Source of the DNA: Hyperoplus lanceolatus
Lineage: Eukaryota; Chordata; Actinopteri; Uranoscopiformes; Ammodytidae
DNA: 64,000 nt
Reading direction: 5' to 3'
Assembly: GCA_026929865.2 (NCBI GenBank)
Contig: CM049395.1
Coordinates: 30,389,001-30,453,000 of the forward strand
Below, piece after piece: positions 44,494 to 56,513 of the stretch. Position numbers and translations under genes: made by a program. The notes under the pieces are model-generated. The model had not been told where the DNA came from and searched no databases. It worked only from the letters and a program-made list of their open reading frames with translations. Positions within the stretch are counted from its first letter, which is position 1. Each line of letters begins with the position of its first letter.

Positions 44494-44823
44494 ATTGTTA
44501 AGTGCTTTCCATGATAGAAATATGTCCTTGATTGGCAGTTTTTGTGTTTATATAGTCGATGATTCACATGCATTAAGTACTTTTTTTTTTTAAAATATTA
44601 TTAAAATACTTTTATGTAATCTGAGATCTATTTTCTAACATTTCAGAAAAAATGGCTTATGTCTAATAATATGAGAACAAAAATGTAAAGATTATTTTGG
44701 AGAATGTCATTTCACTTTCATAATGATGCATTTATTATTAACATATGTATTTCTATTACAGTTTTAATCTTTTTTACTAGATGCCACTGCCAAACAAAGT
44801 GAAATCTGTCAACAGGCAGCATG

Positions 44824-45140
44824 TTAAAGGTGGATGTCAGCGACTCTGGAGAAAGCTTGTTGTAAAAATCCCATTTTGACAAATCAGTGAATATCTCCTC
44901 ATGATCTGCTGCTACCTGTGTTTACTGTGTGTGTTCACTGAAAAAAAATACACAGCCTAGGCTCAGTAAACGGGCAACTTTGTTTACATACCAGTTCACA
45001 GGGTCTAGGCTGTGCATTAACACCAGATTTGTTTTCAGCACGCACACAGTATGGACAGGTAGTGTGAGGAGATATTCACTGATTCTGACAAAAAAGTGAT
45101 TTTGACAAGCGTTCTCCAGAATCGCTGACTTCTCCTTTAA
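44824..45140. mobile_element. palindromic MITE, intact copy
   Basis: Ends TTAAAGGTGGATGTCAGCGA and an inverse ending CTTCTCCTTTAA. Most of its 317 bases form one long imperfect hairpin (both arms include the CTCCTCA...CCTGTC...CTGTGTG blocks). TTAA may be the target duplication. Confidence 0.75.
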
Positions 45141-45257
45141 TCCTTTATCTACAGAGTCGAGTACCTTGCGAGGAGGAGAAGGACGTTCCATAAACCCATC
45201 ATCGACATGATTACTGTCAAGTTAAATTACTTGTCTATTCATGAATGTGTACTGCAA

Positions 45258-45440
45258 TTAAAGGTGGGAGTCAGCAATTCTGGAGAAGGCTTGTTGTCAA
45301 TATCCATTTTTGACAAAATCAGTGAATACCTCCTCACGATCCACTACCTGTCTGTACTGTGTGTGCATTGGAAAAAACATCTGGTGTTAATTCACATCCT
45401 AGGCTGTTATGTAAACAAAGGGGTTCCGACCAACCGTAAC
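45258..45440. mobile_element. left part of a second copy of the palindromic MITE
   Basis: TTAAAGGTGGGAGTCAGCAA then the same arm as at 44824, ending near GTAAACAAAGG. Its counterpart right arm is not here but at 49848-50000, on the far side of the 45624-49845 element. Confidence 0.65.
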
Positions 45441-46932
45441 TAGGGGTTGCATGTTTTTTTGTAGTAGTCTCCTAGCTAGTGTGGCAATAAGCATGTCAAC
45501 ACTTAATTTGGTGTTGAAGCCAAGCACTTGTCAAAGCTAAAGTATAAGCCGATCAGCTTAGCCTATATCGATAGCATTGCTGCTGGTTACAATGGGTTGG
45601 ACAAAGCCCCTTTTGTTAACATACACTGAAAAAAAAAATTCATTGGATTTACTTGATTTTATTACAGACATCGGTCCCACGTGATCAGAATATGGCCAAC
45701 CAATGAGATATTGCTTGTTAATCCAACATATTGTTTTCACTTAAAACTGTTTGAAAAAATCATGTTGATTGGACACATTATGTTTAAGTAACCTTAACAC
45801 TAAAATATTGTGTAATGCTAACATGATTTTATCACATCAGGGGTACCTGATTTTCAAGTATAAATCCAACTTGATTTCTTCATGTTTATATTATCCAATA
45901 TTTATGTGACTTTTTAAGGCAATTTGATTATGTCTCTGGAATCCATGTAAGGTATATAAATCTAACTTGATTTGTTCAAATAAACTATCCAAATGTATTG
46001 TACAGATCAGTTCCATGATTGAGTGTGCAAAATACAAAATACAGGAAAAAAAGGCAGTCAGTCAACTATACTCAGATGTTCTGTATTGAGCTTCAAAACA
46101 GACAAATCCATGCAGTTGTAACATGTTACATTCAAAATACAAACTTGATACCGCATCAACAGCACTGTCAAATACCACATTTACTGTTTTCACTGTAATC
46201 AATATAAAAATGTACTCGTCTAGAACAGTCAAGTTTGCAAACTCACAGTAGCATTCAAATGCTCAAAATTATTGTAAACTCGATGGTTTGATTGCATGTG
46301 GAAAAATTGGCAACTTCAGACATGACAGCTTCAGATAGTATTACTGGGTAAAGTAGCAAATACAGGCACGCCACTTTCAGAAGTGGGTCATATGCTCAAT
46401 CAAAATAGTTTCAACTCACTATTTGATAGATAGGAACTTATCCGACATTTAACTAGATAAAAAAATCTATCGGAGTATAACTTTATACAGACAAAAGTGT
46501 AAAAACTAAAAAGTAAACTGAAGTAATCCAAACAATGCATAGTAGTAAAAAGGAAAAGAAAGCGGTGCCCCTTAAGAAAATAAATAAATAGATAAATACA
46601 AATCAATGCTAGAGTTTTTGTCTTGTCCAACTGTACATTATAAATGATGGTAATGCAAACTTACACTGCTTCTGTACAACATATGGCGAGTGCAGATAAA
46701 TTCACATACTACACATACACATACATACATACTAACAAGTTCATTGCCTCTTTCACTACACTAGATAACTATCAACAGCAGTTGCTCAACACACAAACAC
46801 AAAATACACTTTTATCACTGTATCAATAGAAACCTCGATCAACACCTGTTTATACACCAAATAAGGCACATACATGAATAACACTAAAGCTAGTGGTCAT
46901 CTGAGAGGCAGCGCATTGTTTGACCCGTTCAT

Positions 46933-49323
46933 TCAAAGAGACGGTTTTTCAGCGTGAGTATTGTTCTTGTTTGAAGGTTTACCGACATCCATGTCCATTA
47001 TTATCTTCTGTACTACCTCAACTGTGTACCGGAGGTCAGGGGGATGGCTGATGTTCAGTGCATACATCAGTCCAAAAAGCATAGCAACAGCTAATGCTAT
47101 ATTGTCTAAATCTCTTATCACCCTGACACCGTCAAGGACAACTCCAATGTCCTCAGATTCTTCGCTTGCCTCATGCTCTTCTAGAAAATAAATCCAGTAT
47201 TTTTTCCAATAGCAGCATTGAAGGCGTCTCCATCCATGCCCTGTACAAAAATACAGAGGTTGGTAAATAAGACCTCAATTTGTCAGCAAATACAGAAGTA
47301 GCAGGCAATACAATTTTAAAATCTCTGGCTTCCTTGACAAACAAACTGTAAGTATTAAGAATACACAAGATAATCTAAGACATGAAGACACTGTTGCAAA
47401 GTCCTATAGTATAAAAATAGTAAGTGTGGACAAGAAGTATGATACAAGTATCACTAGAATGAAAAGTTTAGATAAAAGAAAGTGTTACATTTAGTCAACC
47501 AGAAATAATGGTTTTAAAATATATGTAAAGAAAAACTAAGCCCTGATCAATGTACATACCGTATTCGTGCACAAGGTTTTCTGGATTTTCACCCATTTGA
47601 CAGACTCCCTTGATATGAGGTTTCGTCCAACAGACATCATCACACTGAAAGGAGATTCTGTATTAGTGTCAGAATTCAGCCTGTTTGCTTAAGTAAAGTC
47701 AACTACCGGTGTAAATGGAAGTGACTTTCCAAAGAAAGCCAGTGAAGAGTTGCATGAGATAAAAAAGTCACTAACGGCATGATTTCCTCCATTTAATTAA
47801 TTCATATTTATATTGTTAATAAATTATTTTAATATGACAGAGCCTAAGTGCAGAAATCAATTAAGAAATACGTTGCAATTATATACCGTGTAGACTGTCT
47901 TTTGAAATAAGAAGAGATAATTAAAAAGTAAGAAATATAGAACCTGGCCTCTTATATGATTAAGGCATGTTGTGACAAAAGATGTACAAAAATTGGAAGA
48001 GAGATGAAAAATAAATCACTTATTGTCTCCCTGCCGTGTAAAATTAATCTACCTCCTTGCCAATCAATTATCAACTAACACATTCTATAGTGTTGCATAA
48101 CATTGTCTATTATTTTTCTATGAAAGTTTGACTCCTGTAAAACTTACATCGATTTGTGAATGGTTGTTTTGAGCCTTTGCCCTAGGTCTCCTCTCTTTTG
48201 GAACAGCTTTGTCAGGTTATCAGAGGAACGTCCAGCTAGACAGGAACCTGGATTGAAGTGGGATGGTGGTGATTCTCTTGAACTCAGCGTTGATCTAAAT
48301 AGTAGTAAACACAAAAAAAAGAAAGGATTCAGGTTTCAAACGTATTATCAAAGAAAATGTACATAGCACATACACAGACCAGGACATTCTAGGAGAGATG
48401 AAGCAAAGGAAGAATAAACAATTAGGTTGATCAACAGTTTGCAAGGGTACCATAACTTTCCTTAGACAACAACCAGTACAAGATGAAATCCAAACATGAG
48501 AGAAGCCTTACCTCATTGACAGCGAATAAAGCAGGCCACCTTGCCATGAATTCTCCACCATTGCCACATCAGGAACCTTGTGTTCTGAGGGCAAAAGTCG
48601 AATGTTAAATCACTAGTGTCCCCTGTGGAGTGAATTATACTTTTAGATTAAATATGACAGACTTACCAGTATCAAGCCTTTGTGTATGTTTGGCAATTAT
48701 GATGATAGACCCTTTAAAAGAAAATATTTAGAATTAGAGACAGAACTCAGTCAATCATATCAATTGATTAAAAGACCAAAAGAAAAAATATGCTACTGAT
48801 GTATTATAATTGTTTTTTCAATGTTTATATAAAGACATAACAGAAAGGTACAACGAGTACAATGGACCATACTTTGCATGACAGGTCATGACTGGCAATA
48901 ACAGCCAGTGAGAAAAAATGCCAACAACGGAAAATCATTTTAAATCAAGTTTAGCCCATGGACCTATCATAAGAGGTTTAGCTTGACCTCGCTGCTTCAT
49001 TCATGTGAATACTTTTTTTCCTTATTTAAATTTGAGGAGAGTGGATATGGTGGGGCCTATAATGTTCACAAGTGCCACATTATGACATACAACGGCACAC
49101 TTGATTGCTCAAACACATCCACGTGTGAATGCATAAGCAACCCATTCCCAGCAAGTAAGGCCCTCCGAGTCCGACACGGTCACATTTCGTGCACACACAT
49201 ATGTTTATAAATGCACAAACTCCAACATATATAGCCTGAGTTACTAGCGTTAGCCGTAAGGCTCTCACAATGCAGACACAGGCTAGTTAGCAAGCTAGAA
49301 ACAAAATATAGCCAATACATAGC

Positions 49324-49358
<35 letters not shown>

Positions 49359-49620
49359 AATGGGCTAACTATTTTAATAGTTACAGAGTGAACCACAGCA
49401 GTCTAGTTCAAATATTTCCAACTTGACAAACTTACTTTATCAGTAGTTGAGCTGTGTCCGTCCGTCCGTTGTGACTGAAGCTGAAGGGGGGGAAATGTAA
49501 CTGCTGCTTCCAGAGAAGCTTCGCGGTCAAAGGAGTTTTCTTCTTCCTTTTTCTTCAGCGCAATTTGAATCCTACCTATGGGCGCACTACTGCCACCTTC
49601 TGCTCGCAATGCAAATTATG
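46933..49620 (-). pseudogene. decayed SAMD3-like gene (fish 'sterile alpha motif domain-containing protein 3-like' family)
   Basis: Candidate exons on minus: 5' UTR up to 49440 (donor AAA|GTAAGT), 48714-48667, 48584-48512, 48294-48148, 47644-47560, 47240-46933. Recognisable blocks: MARWPALFAVNE then INAEFKRITTIPLQSRFL, SSDNLTKLFQKRG, MGENPENLVHEYG, and the C-terminal EDIGVVLDGVRVIRDLD followed by LFGLMYALNISHPPDLRYT. These match the C-terminal half of the SAMD3-like family as I recall it. The frame is broken within the 48148-48294 exon, right after SRFLS, and the 47240-46933 junction does not give one clean frame. The SAM domain and N-terminal half are not seen. Biochemical function of the family is unknown to me. 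Confidence 0.7.
49325..49354. repeat. (CA)n microsatellite
   Basis: About fifteen CA units. Confidence 0.9.
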
Positions 49621-49847
49621 TTTTGGCGCCAGAAAGTCACCAAACTCGATTACATCAAGATGAGTTTTTTAATTAAATCAAGTTGAATCAATGTGAGAGA
49701 TATTAGTACATTCAACATTCTCCAAAAACACTCAAAGTTAACATGATTAAAGCATGTCCATAAGAAGAATATGAATTTATCATGTTGCATTTACGTGCTT
49801 CCTTTTTGTAAATTGAAAGACCTGCTATGTTCCTTTTTTTCAGTGTA

Positions 49848-50000
49848 CCAGTTTACGGAGCCTAGGCTGTGTATTAACACCAGATTTATTTTCAGTGGAC
49901 ACACAGTAGGGACAGGTAGTGGCTCGTGAGGAGATATTCATTGACTTTGAAACTAAAGGGACTTGACAAGCATTCTCGAGAGTTGCCGAAGCACCTTTAA
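49848..50000. mobile_element. right part of the second palindromic MITE copy
   Basis: Runs from CCAGTTTACGGAGCC to GCACCTTTAA and completes the arm missing at 45440, suggesting the 45624-49845 element landed inside this MITE. Confidence 0.6.
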
Positions 50001-50171
50001 ATGTTTGTTTTGTTGCTTCAAATTTTTATGAAAATGTGATGTTTATGAAATATTTTTTCATGAAAATTCTGTGGAAGTTTAATAAAATCTGGTTTGAATC
50101 AATGTTTTTGTATGAAATTTATTGTTTATTGACCTATTTTATATATTTTCAATCATATAAGGTATTTATGT

Positions 50172-50541
50172 CATTTGGTGCGACCAATAGTCATCCGGTG
50201 CGACCAGTAATAGTAATAATTGTATTCAATTAAAAATAAAATATGCCATTTTTGTGGGTGAAATGGTAATCACTTATACAGTATGCTCAAATGTATGGTA
50301 TATTCATTAAACATTTATATCAGTTTTATGCAATATACAGGAAAATCAAGTCTGCTGACGGCATTTACGTAGGCAGCTTGGATATTATAGAAAATAATTA
50401 TGGTATTATTTGTTACAAAATCAAAAAAAAATGCAATTACATTATTTCTAAAATTGTTTATTACTAATCAACTGGTAAAATAAATATGAAGCATGTTTTG
50501 TAAATTCATTATTTTAAGTTAAATCACGGTCGCACCACATG
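50172..50541. repeat. right-hand group of GGTGCGACC motifs
   Basis: CATTTGGTGCGACC at 50172, CATCCGGTGCGACC at 50192, and the inverted GGTCGCACCACATG at 50528-50541. Confidence 0.85.
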
Positions 50542-52569
50542 ACACTTGAAGGCCATGGCCCAATCATATACATGAAAAAGCACTAAAATAACTTAATCTA
50601 AAAAATGTATATGAATTTATCAGCACGCAACATTCTTATTGTTTGAACAATTGCAAAATATGTTCTTTTTTTTGTATTTTTAAATTAGCTTGTTGAAAAC
50701 ACCAGTGTATTGTACAATGTATTAGGAAATTGACTCTTAAACTCACCTGATCCAAGTGAAAGCCTGAAGGTGGGTTGCACGAGCTGCAGTCTATATTTCT
50801 ACTATTTCCATATCTACATTGAACTTTGTCCCCATCAGGATCAAATGACATCAGCTTGTATGTCCGTGGGCAGTTCTGAGGCACCCTTGAATAGACATAC
50901 ACAACATTAGTTAGTATTTTAGTGGAGGTTATAACATGTCATAATGCAAAATCACAAATGTTTACTGTACATCAAAAGTACGTTTATTATGTATTTATTT
51001 TTGTAATGGCTTCCCAACAGAACGGATATTGCAAATTTGCTGGCTTTTTAACTTTTTGAGGGAATCCTTTTTTGCCCAAAGCCTAAATGAACACCTTGAG
51101 TATTCAAATAGGATTTAACTTTTTATTTCATTTTCCAAATTATTCTGATAATCTGTTTATGTTTGCAGACATTTTGTAGGAACCAATCCCAGTAGTTTGA
51201 TTTTTTTTTTTTACTTGCAACATCTATCTAGCTGCAATGGTGTCTTTTGGGTAGCATCAAATTTGGACATTTTCCATAGGATCCTAGACCAAATTATCAA
51301 TATTATTTAGCCTACCCATTTCATGCTCAGTACAGCGTACTTACCGTAGGAAAGGTAGAATTGCAATGGCTGGTGATCTGTTGGGTTGTCCAGTGTCAGA
51401 TCTTGTTCCCAAATCGACAGAAGTGCGTGGTCTCCATGAACTAACCCCGTTACGTGTTGGGATCCAACAACAGCTCGCTTTCCTGGTAAGTGTGCAAACA
51501 ACTCTCATAAATATAAATAACAGCAGCAAAAATATCTACTATGATTTCAATGAACCAAAAGCTCACCTCATTTCAAAAGGTTTGTCGTTCGGGACTTTGA
51601 GAGTACGGACTGTTTCAGTTTCACACCATTGCCTGTTATATTTCGGTGCATTGGTGCTCCTGTCAAGCGTACCTCTCTCATTTCTGCTGGTATATCCACA
51701 GTTGCCACTGTAACAATTCCAGTAGTGAGAGTACTGACACCCATCAAATGTTGCCCTGTCGCGAATGTCCACCTGTGGAAGAAAATAACCAAAGTAGTGC
51801 ACTTACTATACAACATTTTTGCATACTACATTGCATATCCTAATGGAATGTGTGACTATTGAAATTCAAACGAATGATAAATGTATGGGATAAATTATCA
51901 TGAAAGTCTGGAGTTATTAGCTAATCTTTACGAGGAACCTAGATTATCAGACCCAAATGACATTAAAGCATGGACAATTTGAATTAAAGTTGGCATGGTC
52001 TTTGAATTAAAGGGATTTAAACTGGTTTGTGTCATAATATAAGGTTTGAAATTGTAAATACAATGTGCTCTGCTATTGATAACCTAATGGAATGTGTGAC
52101 TATTGAAATTTAAATGAAAGATACATGTTAATTATCAGCTGTGTGTTCAGAACACCCGAGTTAAAATTGGAAGACTTTCTCTGACTGAAGAATTTGTAAA
52201 TACACTGCATGTTATGGGACTGTAGCCAAGGTCAGCAGACACACTGACTGTTTTGAATACTTTTGCAGAGGTGTTTAGGCTACTAGAGAAGAAATGGACA
52301 AGGCCATATCTGCATTGTCACAGGGAGAGAGGAAAATAGAGACCTAAAATTATTTGTGTATTAGAATGAATCTTCTTAAGAAAAAAAAAATAATGTGTTC
52401 TAACTGTAGTAGCTGTGTATCTGTGTATCTGAATCTTATGGCAGTGGGGGCGGGACTCGATAAGCCTTTGGCTTCTCCTGCTACCCTTCGGACGATAACA
52501 CAAAGTAATATGTATGAATATGCAATGTGAAAATTATGTATTATGTGTAATTGTCCGGAAGAATAATAA

Positions 52570-52602
52570 TAAATAAATAAATAAATAAATAAATAAATAT
52601 AT
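52570..52602. repeat. (AAAT)n microsatellite
   Basis: About eight AAAT units in intron 1 of ZP copy 2. Confidence 0.9.
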
Positions 52603-53772
52603 TTTTTGAACACAACATTCATATAACTCTTACTGTAATAATACTATTAATCGTGACAAAGGTGTTTATCAGTTTTGATTATTTGATAAACTACAACAAT
52701 AAATGTAGTTAAAGGTCTTATCTTGGTTGAAAAGGCATATCATTGTTTTAAATCATGATTCCAATGACTTTGCAATATGTCAAGGAAGTCACTCCTTGAA
52801 TCATAGGAGGAACAAGGCAAACAAAATTAAAACAAAAATAATGTTAAAATAATACACCATAACCAGCACAGCCTAAATTACATTCAAAAGATCATCCAGA
52901 CTAAACATTATTTTTAAGGCAAATAATAAACCAAACAAAGGTACAAGGTTTTAATCATTTAGGGAGTACACAAGTGTATCTTATGTGTCTTGATTTTCAG
53001 AAAATTCATTAATGATAAATGATCATTTATACTGTCAGGGTACACCACGGATGGCACCAACAGTTAAGAGACACTGCAAAACTGAAAGCAAAATTAAAAA
53101 GTAAAGGAAATTTGAGTGTTTTCTATGAAGCAAGCCATAAAATTATACGTCTTTCCTTTATTAATTTTTTACTTGTGAGTCGTGAATATATCTGGCAATA
53201 AAGTGTTTGTATGTTTCACCAAATATACGAAGTATGATGGCTGCTGTGGTGACATGCATTCTGCCAACTTATCTTTTTCTTTTTACAATTTCAGAAAGAT
53301 AGTTATTAAAAATGTAATTGCAGAGTAAAAGTAACACATTTAATGCAGCTATTTTCAATGTGCTCAGACGCCTAAAACAATAAAAGATAAATATAAGTAC
53401 ATAGGTTCAAAAGAAAAGAAAAAAAAATATTTAATAAACAAAGTACAAGTAGATCAAATGCAATTGAAATAAATGTTCTATCAGAACTACAATTATCAGT
53501 ATGATCCGAATAATCAAACCCATATACATTTATGCCATATTAGCACATTATCTCCAACACACGTTTCACATCATTAAAAGTTGTGTCTCTCACCCTAAAT
53601 GTTCCATCAGGATTTCTTCCTTTGTAGCTGTAGGTCGCAATTCCCCCAAAGTGATGTGATGCAGACGCCAGTGAGACCAGGAGCAGCTGAAGAACGAGCA
53701 CCAGTGTGGAAGCAATGTTGCCCCAAACTCTCCTCTGTCTGATTCTCTGCTACTTCTGTCTACCTGCAGCAT

Positions 53773-53781
53773 CTTTATATA
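53773..53781 (-). promoter_or_regulatory. TATA box of ZP copy 2
   Basis: TATATAAAG on minus, 57-65 bases upstream of the former start codon, matching copy 1. Confidence 0.6.
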
Positions 53782-54144
53782 CACTTGGCTAGGCTGGCAG
53801 GATAAGGTGGGCACAATCCTTTCCCAAGCTTAATTGTATGCAAACTAGGTTTCAGAACAAAAGGGTCAGCTGCAAAACTGGTTTCACTGAACAACTAAAA
53901 AAGATTGAACACATTTGATATAGTACACCTTGATTTAATTACCTACAACATAATAACAACACCGCTAAGACCAATAACAAAACATAACTTGTGTATGACA
54001 AAGGAACTTTTATCTGAAATTCCTGGCAGCCCAGACAATCTGCATATATTGTTTTCACCTTAGATGTTAGAAAAGTGATACTAAAGAACTTTGCATTGCG
54101 TTCTGTTGGAGGGCTGAAAGGGACCAAGTGTGAAAACACCCTTA

Positions 54145-55152
54145 GGGTGTATTCACACATGCTGTGTTTAGTTCGGTTGAAACGAACTCAGGTGCACTTC
54201 CACCTTCGGTGCGCATCTTTCAGACAGGTGTGAATACAGCAATCGCACCCGGGGGCGGACCAAACAAACGCTCCGAGACTCAGCTGAAGAGGTGGTCTCG
54301 ATGCGCTTCGAAACGCACTCTGCTGCAGTTCGTTTGTGGTGTGAATTTGGCCGGACTCGATCCGACCCAATTGCAGGAAGCACTGCGCCTTTTCTTTCTT
54401 TTCTTTTTTAATAAATCGCCATCAGCTTCACATTATGGGAAAGTGTTGTTGTCGCCATTGTTAGGAAGATTAGCTGTGGTTTGACCGGGAGCCCCGAGCG
54501 AAAATATTACATTTGATAATGACGCGTGCGGATCAGCGATCAGATGGAGAGGAGCGCCTCACGTAGCCTACAGTGCCAACAGGTTCACGCTGCGCTTTGC
54601 ATGAAGTGTGTGTTTTTATTGTTCTTCGTCAATACTATCCCAGTGTCAGTTTGGTGCTGAACTGCGCCGAACTGACACCCAGCTGATACACAGCTAAATC
54701 AGCTGTGTTTCAGTTTGAGCCTATTCTTCACGCGAGCCGCGCGTCCAGCAGCAAAAATACAGTAAAAATTATGTTTCACATCGTAGGCTAGAAGCCACAT
54801 AACGTGGCATTGACATGGGGCTACATATTATAACCATATGAAACAATAATAATTTGATGTGTTTCTTCTTTATTTATAGGCTAGATGTAGGCATTTTTAT
54901 TATTTTTAACCATATTATATCAATGATATATTTCGCAGTTTTTAGTTCGTTCTTCCTGCTTCTCTCCACCCCAGAATGTCTGTCCAATGAATGAATGACA
55001 TCAGATCACGTGTGGTTTTGCTTCGTATTGCTGGTTCACTTGCAAAAGGGGCAATATGAAAGTGGACCACACCAACAAAAAAAAAATCCAAATTCTATTT
55101 GGTCTGGACCAAAGCAAGTGAACTAACGGACTTTCCATGTGTGAATACACCC
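54145..55152. mobile_element. 1-kb TIR element, GGGTGTATTCACACATG ends
   Basis: GGGTGTATTCACACATG and its near-perfect inverse, with TTA at 54142-54144 and 55153-55155. The 3-base TWA-type duplication suggests PIF/Harbinger. Inserted in the 5' flank of ZP copy 2, about 430 bases upstream of the former start codon; copy 1 lacks it. Non-coding. Confidence 0.78.
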
Positions 55153-55319
55153 TTAGACTCTAAAAACCAGTTTTGTTTTGAAATGTGCTGTAGTGGGATC
55201 ACTTCCTTCTCTTCTGACACAATTATTTAATAAAATACAGTTTTGAATGTAGACTTAAAAGTGCAGTACAAAAGCAGTGGCAGAAGCCTGATGCAACATT
55301 TGTCCATACTTGATTATTA

Positions 55320-56513
55320 CTCAATCACTCGCTCACTCAATGGTCAACCGCTCATCCGGGCTCGGCTCTGATTGGCCTGACCATTTTTTTCCCCCTCAAA
55401 ACCGTTGCATGCAGCAGGTCAACCAAACAAGCGTTAGCTATGTATTGATGATGAGCAAGCTAACCTAGGAAGCTCAGTGATGCCAGGACCTGGACATAAA
55501 TCAGGGTACCAGAAAATAAAGGGAAAAAAGAGGTAACTTTCAAGGGCTTTAGACCCCCGGAAAATTCCTTAATATCAATATTTCTGCCAGCAGAAGTGGA
55601 TTTTCAATTTAGAGATACTGTGATATTTCATCAAGTTTTGAGGTGTCTTTGCAAATTATTCTGTATATTGTATCTATTATTTTCTAAGAAAATTTGAACA
55701 TTACATATTTAGCCTTTAAACGAAGGTGGCATATGGTTGTTATACTGATGAGGAAAGCTTCTGGTAGTGCTATCATGGTAACCCCCCCCCCACAGCATTG
55801 GTGTGTCTAAAAGCTTACATTACAGTAAATGTGCCAAAAAGCAGGTGCAGAGATCTTGCAAGGGCAAAAATGTATTGCTTGCGCGCTGCGTGCACTCGCA
55901 TCGTCAGTGTCTCTGCCCACTATTATTTCTATTAGCCCACCCTAATCTAACTGGCTAGAACCGGCCCTGTGTACAGGTATGTGTTTATGTAGGAATAAGC
56001 GCATCATGCACATTGATACAAGTTCAGTATGAGTAAAGGGGGCCCAAGACTGGACCTTTTCAGGGGCCCAGTCGTTTGTCTGGGCAGGCCTGAATAAAAG
56101 ACACCAAAAGTTGTAAAGATTTGGACATTCCCAAAAGTGGTGAGCAACTGTACCCTCGGCAATCTTACACCTGTTACATAAAGGCGAAACATCTGGTTAA
56201 ATGTTATGCAGTTTAACCTTAGAATAGTGCAATCTAAGTGTGACCTTAAATTGAATTAACTGAAGCCTCGAGTTTATAGAGCAGGATTTTATGCTTTTTA
56301 GCGCTCCCTCCCAGACATCGTCAGCTATTCCAATGTGAAGTCTTTCGTGCAGCAGCAATATGCATACTGTATGGGCCACCAGTCACCAGACAGACATCAG
56401 GAGGAAATAATTGTTAACATGAACAAGCTGTGACAGACTTTCTATTAATCATATCCCCCTCATTTTACCCTAACTACAGTTATGGTATGTGGGTATAATC
56501 CCCAGTACATTTA
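55320..56513. other. intergenic DNA right of the duplicated unit
   Basis: No gene seen. A C-run at 55783-55792 and a TIR-like TAGAACCGGCCCTG at about 55958 suggest decayed elements. Confidence 0.45.

Larger units (their letters stand above)
45624..49845. mobile_element. CACTG-ended TIR element carrying a decayed SAMD3-like gene
   Basis: Begins CACTGAAAAAAA and ends TTTTTTTCAGTG, with TA on both sides. Subterminal AACTTGATT/AATCAAGTT motifs recur at both ends (about 45650-45970 and 49640-49700), as in CACTA/EnSpm elements. No transposase recognised. The internal gene is described separately. Class is inferred from ends only. Confidence 0.6.
43139..50698. mobile_element. 7.5-kb insertion/replacement inside exon 5 of ZP copy 2
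   Basis: Homology to copy 1 stops abruptly at about 43138 (within a CCAATA repeat core) and resumes at about 50699 in intron 4. The segment holds the dispersed CATGTGGTGCGACC motif near both ends, two copies of a palindromic MITE, and a TIR element with a decayed gene. I found no terminal repeats at its borders. About 500 bases of copy 1-type sequence are missing, so it is an insertion with deletion or a rearrangement. A plus-strand frame at 43353-43541 is unrecognised. Confidence 0.6.
33766..53716 (-). pseudogene. ZP-domain gene, tandem copy 2, disabled
   Basis: Exons matching copy 1 one for one: 53716-53594, 51772-51567, 51482-51345, 50885-50747, 43138-42841 (3' part of exon 5 only), 42650-42509, about 42406-42264, 42180-42130, 41693-41635, 40136-39946, 39727-39327, 36536-36437, 35267-about 35067, 33902-33766. 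Most exons keep open frame, splice sites and near-identical protein sequence. Defects: the start codon is ATT (AACATTGCTTCC against AACATGGCTTCC); exon 5 has lost its acceptor, the DSCTLHYHN segment, RRKR and most Trp repeats to the 7.5-kb insertion; an 854-base element sits at the exon 13 donor. The TATA box remains. It could still be transcribed in part, but a full ZP protein is not expected. Confidence 0.85.

Noticed and set aside
43898-50541. CATGTGGTGCGACC repeats as a CRISPR-like array
   Set aside because: Eukaryotic context, irregular spacing from 6 bases to several kb, and one inverted site.
33766-53716. ZP copy 2 as a functional gene
   Set aside because: Start codon lost, exon 5 acceptor and first half missing, exon 13 donor displaced by an element.
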